From the NCBI RefSeq assembly GCF_000143415.4, contig NW_003314396.1, positions 247,046 to 305,123 of the forward strand: DNA of 58,078 nucleotides. Direction: 5' to 3'. This DNA comes from Selaginella moellendorffii. Its lineage: Eukaryota; Streptophyta; Lycopodiopsida; Selaginellales; Selaginellaceae. The translations under genes and the position numbers were made by a program. Positions 49,554-58,078 of this stretch are shown one piece after another. How positions within the stretch are numbered: position 1 is the first letter of the stretch; the number at the start of each line of letters is the position of its first letter. The notes below the pieces were generated by a model. That model searched no databases. It was not told the origin of the DNA and saw nothing but the letters and a program-made list of their open reading frames with translations.

Positions 49554-52505
49554 TCAATCTATGTCAATATCAGCTAATTCGATTTCTTCAAGTTTACCAA
49601 GGCCTTTCATGTTCTGCATATTTTTACTTTAAAGAGTGTAAAATTTCAGTAGGCTACCTCAAGGTATTGGTGAGGCTCGTCTAAGCTAGTAGAACCCAAA
49701 ATGACTTCCCGTCTTAATTTTAAAGTTAGCTTGTGCATAGCTTTTAGCTGTTGATCAGAAGGTTTAGTCGTTGCCTTGAAATATAAGACACAGACCTCCA
49801 CTCTAGTTGTACCTCCAATAATAAACACGAAGATTCTTTTGCCTTCAACGTTGGCACTTGATGCCGTCTCACTGACAAAACATCTTTAGTTCATCGATTA
49901 TCATAATCCGACATTTACCTTCCAGGGTTATCATCTGTTGCGTTTTTTGTTGCCCATGTAGACTTCCTTGTACGCATGGACTGTGGAACCTTATGACTGG
50001 TAGCAGGTGTAGAAGTGTTTCGCATGGATATAGGAACGGGCTCTTTAACAAATGGAAAATCTTCTTTTGATAGCTCTCCCTTGTGGAGCGCCCCAACGAT
50101 GTCCTAAAATTCATCAAGGATTTCTAAAGCTCTTAACTTGCCTGGCCATTACCTCAATCACGGGGTAGAAACGAGAAAAATCCCAAGTATCAATGTCCTC
50201 TTTTTTTTCTTTTCTTGATGGTGCCTACCATTGAGATATCGCCCAAGAAACACAAAATGCAAAATATGTTTGGGATACCTTACGACTTGATTTGAAAAAG
50301 CCGCCAGAGTGTTTATCTAATAGAGGGACACCGAGAAATCGTAGATTGTTAATAATATTCATGTCAGTTTCTCCCAGTTTAGCTAGCTGCACGAGTTAAC
50401 CATGAAATTTTTGCAGAAACCAAATAAGAGCGACCTTCATCCACTGTTGACGCTTGATGGCATCCAGTTTATCAGGATGTGCACTCGCATATATAAGCAG
50501 CAACCGTAGTTTGTTTTCCAGAGACATATCCTGTAGGCAGAAATTTAATAAACAGTAGATCACATGAGAACTAACCGGCTTGATGTTGAAGAGTCTGACT
50601 AGCTCTTTACTTGATCCTCCTCCAAAGGCAAAATCTTGTTCCAGAGCGGCTATGTCGCTAAGCGATTGTTCAGATATTTTTTCGTTCAACACGGTTGCAA
50701 TCTGTGTGGTACATACAGTATATTCAAGTGGCTGAACATAAAAAAAAAAATGAAGAAAATAGTACCTGAATATGAAGACTTAACTTGTCGAGTTGCTCAC
50801 GAAATTGAGGTAGAGCCTGGACCAGCTTTTGCATGTCTCTTGTCGATATATCCTGACCCTCCCTATTAACGTACACAGTCATTCATCCAGGTGTCTTCGA
50901 GAATATAAACGTACTTTGCACCCAGACGAATTTGTGCCGCCTTATTCTTTGAACCAAACTGATTCATCTTGTCAGTTAATTTCAAATTTGCCTGTAGAGC
51001 TAGAGAGTTTAGGACAAGACCAGAAGATTTTTTAAGAACCTCTGCAATGTGTAGATGACGCAGTTCAACCCAAATTGGATCATGCTCTTCAAGAAGCACT
51101 TCTTTCCGTTCCAACTTGTCTCCAGTTGTTATCTTCAGAAAAGAAAAGCGCTTCAGGGCAGAAGGCAAGAACTATAATCCTCACCTCATAAACGTATTTG
51201 TTGCCTTCGATGCCTAGAAGATCATGGCACATAGCATCATACGTCCACTCATGTATAAATGGCGCAACCTAAACGACTCATGGAAAATGGTGGTCCTAAC
51301 GTTGCATCTTACCGTATCAACACTTCGATCAAGAATTAAGAGGTCGCAAGTTTCGGATTTGGGAAAGTCAGCAAGAGCTGATTTGTACTTTGCTAATCTT
51401 TCTGAAAGTACTGCAGCAACCTTAGCAGAAAGCAAATTACGTGCGGCTGGAAGTTCATCTTCTGAACTCTGAGCATTAGGGGCTCTAAATCGCACACTAG
51501 GATACTCCTAAAAGTAAAGTCATCAAACAAAAGAGCATAGACTCGGACTTACTAACCTTTAGGGATACAAAAACAGTAGCTAGGCGGGTACCTATCGTGT
51601 CGATCATGGCTTCATAATCTGAAGAGGTATCGCTATTCTCCCCAAAAAGTTGTTCCAAAGCCATGGCATTATCAGTTACAAATCCCTATATATAAACTTC
51701 ATTACGTTGACACAAACAATCAGGAAGACCACCTGTGAATCGATGGTTATATACTCCAAGTTCATCTGTTGTCGTGACAATGAAAATCCATACAATTAGT
51801 TATAAGCTACCTCTTTAAGTGCTGCAAGGCGTTGAATCACTGTTTTCTCGCTTTTGATAATATTGAGGAGATCTGGCGTAAGAGATGAACTTAAGAAGAT
51901 GTAAGCCCTGAAACCACCAGTTCTCTCTGAGATCAAGCCAAATCGCTTAAAGATTAGCTGGTCACCTCTTATATAAAGGAAACTTTCCTGACATATCGCT
52001 GATGATTTTGGTAATGCTGGCACACAACCAGTTTTGAAAATGTGGATGCACTTCTCTACAATACCTCTCGTTTGTAGCTCTTACAAAGTACACCGCTTCA
52101 AGAGTTGGCATTGGTTGCCTTTTCTTGTTCAGATCCTCAACCACTGCGAGAAGAAATTTAGTAATGCTTTGCCAGCTAGAATGTATGCGCACATGAGATG
52201 CCTTCATCGGTTATATCGGCCATCTTACACGAAGATGACATGACTCTGACAGTCAGCTCATCGATGACAAGAACCTGATAATGAAGGTACAAATACGAAA
52301 CCAAGCAAAATCAGAAAGAACCTTCCAATCGTTTGGGCTGTCACCACTCTTGACGCTGTGAAGCATCTCCTTTAGCAGTCCTGAAGTACCTCAACAAGTC
52401 GACCTGTAAAACATAAATTTCAAACAAAATGTACTCACGCTCCCGTGTTGAATGGCGGAAAGACTTGTAAGGAGCTCTTGCTGACGGTCCACTACCTTCT
52501 GCCAT
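49554..52505 (-). CDS. SEC1: Sec1/Munc18-family vesicle fusion protein (KEULE/SEC1-like), 21 exons, 651 aa
   Basis: I placed 21 exons by GT-AG sites and family match, all in phase: 52,439-52,505; 52,322-52,380; 52,193-52,274; 52,065-52,143; 51,966-52,016; 51,811-51,907; 51,733-51,765; 51,557-51,685; 51,313-51,507; 51,185-51,268; 51,040-51,132; 50,915-50,991; 50,766-50,862; 50,576-50,701; 50,435-50,530; 50,279-50,386; 50,153-50,224; 49,919-50,103; 49,796-49,871; 49,658-49,747; 49,554-49,613. Total 1,956 nt, close to the plant KEULE length. Family motifs: [61 protein letters not shown] and [13 protein letters not shown] near the end. Sec1/Munc18 proteins clasp syntaxins and SNARE bundles to promote vesicle fusion; KEULE acts in cell-plate formation and root-hair growth. 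No stop or missing domain is seen. The last exon was chosen by phase and is the least certain. Confidence 0.93.
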
Positions 52506-52642
52506 GGAAAGTAAGAGGAAAACCCTAATCTCTTGACACCGACAGCACATTAGAAGAATATGTTTCGTTGCCACTTGGCAATGTCCAGCGAGATTTGAAG
52601 TGCCGCGGCAGAAATGACGGTGCGATAGAATGTTTAAGAGTG

Positions 52643-54840
<2,198 letters not shown>

Positions 54841-55117
54841 AGGTCTGCTTAAGGATAAAAATTCTGCAGTGTCACCTTCACATTCAGTAAGGCATCATCG
54901 CCTGTCCTTCTCTTTCAGAAATAATATTCCTTCCCTGGCGTGAATTCAGATTCAATTATACTAAATATGGAATGCTATGACATGAGCACAAGTATGTGTG
55001 AGCGTGAAGGTTAGAATGCATGAGCCTCAAAAGGAGTTTGCACGTATAGCTGTATGAGATTGCCAAATGTTGCTAGCTGTGAGTAGACATCAAAATAGGT
55101 TTTAGTAATGGTATAAT
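54841..55117. other. 3' flank of the 453-aa gene
   Basis: No feature recognised. Confidence 0.4.
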
Positions 55118-55360
55118 TGTTAGGTGCCACCTTTGATCACATGGTCAACACGTGTCAAAGGTAAGTTCAAGGGTACATTAAAGTATGTTTCCTTAGTATG
55201 GCCAAGTTTGCAAAAGTGGTTGCAGTTGTTGCTTAAAGAATGTGCCATTGGAATACAACAAGTCTTCAAGTCTTTGTGCTCTCATGTTTTTCGTTGATTT
55301 TTCTTGGATATTTTTTATTAGTGTGGCTTTATAAGAGAGACGGTCCTTCTTAAGCATTAA
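55118..55360 (+). mobile_element. LTR start fragment of the old inverted-LTR family
   Basis: TGTTAGGTGCCACCTTTGATC resembles the LTR starts at 44,830 and 46,241, with CACATGGTCAACACGTGTCAAAGG corresponding to the next block. Only the first 200 bp or so are comparable. Confidence 0.45.
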
Positions 55361-55608
55361 TGATGCTAGTCATTTGTGAAGGAACCAGCATTTATCTTGA
55401 TAACATTGTTACTTTCAAGCTGAGTCCCAGTCTAAGTGAAGATGGCGGCAATGGTCCAACAGCAACTCCCAAATGTGAGCAGCCTGATATGCCTGCAGTC
55501 TCTATAGCTGAGGATACTTCAACAATGACTCCCTGCAAGCAGTTATCTCGCAACCCCTTCACAAGGATGACCTTTGATGGTGCAGATCCTTCTGGATTCT
55601 CAGAGTAA
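55360..55608 (+). other. Open frame of 82 codons, unassigned
   Basis: Low-complexity, serine/threonine/proline-rich frame (LSPSLSEDGGNGPTATPKCEQ). It could be an exon of the DUF7869-like relic just downstream or chance. Confidence 0.25.
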
Positions 55609-55714
55609 AAATTCTGAATCTGCAGAAGGTGGAGAATACAATGCATCGTGTTCTTCCTCGGTGAGATCCATGCAGTGAGAAAAAGGATCAACAGTAATGC
55701 CGAGAATGCTGCCA

Positions 55715-56245
55715 CCACACCTTATTTTGTAAGCAAACAATGTAGGTGGTGAAAACAGAACATGTATTTTTTCCCATACTTGTCCTTACTCGTGGCATGG
55801 GGAGTCTTCAAGACTGTTACATACAGTTTCTGAAGACGTCAACGGACTTTTCAGCCATCTTTCTGAGTCTCTCTGACAGACTAGATGCTTCATGCTCCTG
55901 GAACTCTTGAAAGATTTTGAAGTATGTACAGTTATGTTCTTCTTTAGTGTCAAAATAAGGCCTATAAATTGTGATTCATTTCAGCATTGGACATTACAAT
56001 ATCAAGCACATGGTTCAAGCGGGATTAATTACAGAGATTCCCGACTTTAAAGCTTTTTTCAAGGGATATATGAGGGACATGCTCACAGGTCACACAGAGC
56101 CACTTCAATTTCACTTCAGCATGCGTGGCTCTGTACTTGTCATGCGGGATAAGATGAAGGACTGGGACTGATAAGTGGTATATCCTTATCACTTCCTGAT
56201 CATATGAAACGAGCTGCGAAGGATTTCTTTGCAAGGAAAGAAAGG
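55715..56245 (+). pseudogene. Second DUF7869-like copy, internally deleted
   Basis: Three blocks align in order to the minus-strand gene at 7,906-10,959. NNVGGEN then NMYFFPYLSLLVAWGVFKTVTYSF (about 55,733-55,842) corresponds to its codons 645-676. EDVNGLFSHLSESL (55,840-55,880) corresponds to 684-698. LITEIPDFKAFFKGYMRD then HTEPLQFHFSMRG and MRDKMKDWD (56,010-56,171) corresponds to 721-770. LSLPDHMKRAAKDFFARKE (about 56,190-56,245) matches its extreme C-terminus, so about 240 codons in between are deleted. The first aspartate of the DNTGSEN motif is N here. Stops and at least one frameshift make it a relic. Confidence 0.85.
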
Positions 56246-56990
56246 TATGTAAATCCTAACTCTTAAATTGCTTTCCTACCTAAAATTTATTTCTTTGTTG
56301 CAGTGATGAGGATTAATTTAACAAAATCTATGATAATTTTCCAAAACTCCACTAAATCTTGGTTAAAAGAGTATTTCTCCAACTTTGTAAAAATATGTTA
56401 TCAAAAATGTTAGAAAATAAGGCAAATATGCATTTGATATTCTGCTTTCTGTATTCTAGATAGCATTCTTTTCCTAAGAAATACACTTTGAATCTTTTTT
56501 CCATTCAGATGGAGAAGAGGAAACTATTGCGTTACCAAATGCACAAAAGCATTCTTTAAATGACACAACTTATTATCCAATGCAGTTCCACATTGTTGTC
56601 CTATTATTATGGGAAAATTAAACTGTAAGTACTAACGATTTGTTTTGTTCTAAGTTCATTCATTACAATCTTTTGACCACCCAAATCCCATAAGCAGTAC
56701 TTGAGGATGTGTGTCTTTGATGCAGGCAATCCTCCATTGCTTAGAATAGCTTTGGCATCTAAAAATTTCCTGTCAGCTGCTCTGAATATGAGCTTTGTCT
56801 CATGTGCAAGTTTTCTCTTGAGCTTGTCGGAATGTCATAAAAGGACATACAAACTTTTGTGTATCTTAGTTCAATCATTTATTCTTTTATCAGTGACTCC
56901 AATTGGATTGAGTAGGTTCATCCCTGAAATTACTTGCTAAAGCATGGTTGAAACTGCAAAGTTATCCTCCTAGTCTAAAGGAGAATAACT
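56246..56990. other. AT-rich, nothing recognised
   Basis: No coding motif or repeat identified. Confidence 0.45.
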
Positions 56991-58078
56991 GAAGGGAATA
57001 TATAAAACCAAAAGTAAGTACTAAAGGGATAGAACTAAACCATAGGAACCAAAGGGTATAGCCAAAGGTGGTTATGCAAGTTGGGAGTGGAGAATTAAGT
57101 GGGTGTTCGAAAGTGTTGTTAGTAGCAACTGTGGTACCATGGTGAGTTTAAAGTATACAATTGCCTATTTTAGATCATATAGCAATTAAAAAACTTGTGA
57201 AAGAAGAAGCTTAAGCAAGCTAAGGAAAAGTACCCCTTCCATGTTCCTGAAGGCAATTCTAGGAAAGTTAGTACTTACAAACACAGGAATAAGATTGCAC
57301 AAAATTAAAGTGGTGTAGTAGAAGTATAACCTTGAAGCTTGCCATGAGACAAGGCTATCAAAGTTTAGGAAATAGTTCTCAAGTGTTCAAAGAGATGGCT
57401 TTTAACAAAATTCAATGTTTGAGGACTTTCACATTTATGTATAGAACCATATTATGCTGGTTAGGTGAGTTGCTAAGCAAGATTGGTAAGTCGGAGGAAC
57501 AAAAACCCTAATTAAAGGTGTTAACCTTAAAAAGGGGAGGCCAAGCATGAAGGAGTTCATGTATGATCATAAAATAATCAATTAGGTTATCAAGTGAAAG
57601 GACTTGGAAGTTCAAAGGAACTAGATTTCTAAATTGTGATCAGTAGCGTACATTGGATATAAGTTGGTGCACTAGTATGAGGCATTCTATATAATACCGT
57701 CTGTAGATACATATATGGAAGTTGGGTTTGAGTCCCAACCATCTAGTGTTTGGGTTTGAGTCCTAATACACTAAGACGTGGTGATGGTTTGGAATATGAG
57801 GACACTTATTTTTCAGTGGTTATGGACTTTCAATAAGGAAGTTAGCTTGGGCACACCACAAAGTAGGGATGTCCCAGAGTCGTGATATGGTTAGAGTGCT
57901 TAGTGGGAAAGCTTGGCATATCTAATTTAAAGATTTTGGTGTAAGTGGTACTCAGGATATGATGAATGAAATGGAAACACCCAATCTTAGTTGTTATGGA
58001 CTTTTGGCCAAAAGTGGCTAACGTTGGGCATACTACCAAGTGTGGGGGATGCCCTCGAAGTCATAGTCAACAACTAAA
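56991..58078 (+). mobile_element. Decayed F3 interior joined to F2/F3 3' block
   Basis: Bases 57,000-57,560 are a diverged reverse complement of 27,110-27,680 (AACTAAACCATAGGAACC, GGGAGTGGAGAAT and GTTAGTAGCAACTGTG are shared blocks). From 57,690 the sequence follows the F2 3' non-coding block, including the T-arm-like hairpin at about 57,722-57,742 and the GGGCACACCACAAAGTAGGG part. The LTR is beyond the window. Confidence 0.65.

Overview
The window looks like nuclear DNA of a land plant, most probably a lycophyte of the Selaginella type. The basis is a full-length SEC1/KEULE-type gene at 49,554-52,505 whose 20 introns I can place; nearly all are 44-64 nt, and the neighbouring gene has equally tiny introns. 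LTR elements primed by initiator tRNA-Met and an Arabidopsis-type (TTTAGGG)n tract fit a plant. The species is inferred, not proven.

Layout. 1-7,098: a non-coding LTR element of family F1 (LARD-like) invaded by a decayed Ty3/gypsy chromovirus, F2. 7,099-25,134: an unusual unit bounded by a 24-bp perfect inverted repeat. It carries two divergent genes. One is a minus-strand 1,017-codon frame with a DUF7869-like, RNase H-like core. The other is a plus-strand multi-exon gene with a ParB/sulfiredoxin-like segment. About 20 copies of a 22-bp palindrome, ATGGCATG-N6-CATGCCAT, are scattered through this unit in intergenic, intronic and coding DNA. The plus-strand gene is cut in one exon by a second, almost intact F1 element (14,217-21,501) with a perfect ACATC target-site duplication. 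25,135-46,600: nested LTR debris (F1, F2 and a non-coding family F3), a hAT transposase remnant, a 595-bp TRIM, a solo LTR and signs of an inversion. 46,600-49,500: microsatellite, tandem repeats and old retroelement scraps. 49,554-54,840: the only clearly intact host genes, SEC1 (minus) and an unrecognised 453-codon gene (plus), diverging from a 294-bp intergenic region filled by a (CA)n(GA)n array. 54,841-58,078: LTR remnants and a second, internally deleted DUF7869-like copy.

How it fits together. The best candidate for something new is the 7,099-25,134 unit: a probable two-gene DNA transposon that has accumulated a short palindrome, three times inside coding DNA in the same reading frame. 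Both genes carry in-frame TAA or TAG codons, and the only frame break I see is the F1 insertion, so the copy looks recently inactivated. The surrounding LTR families seem to form one mobilisation network. F2 carries gag-pol, and F3 is non-coding but shares the F2 3' end. F1 and the TRIM share only the initiator-Met primer site. Exon boundaries and family names come from reading alone; no alignment or database search was run.
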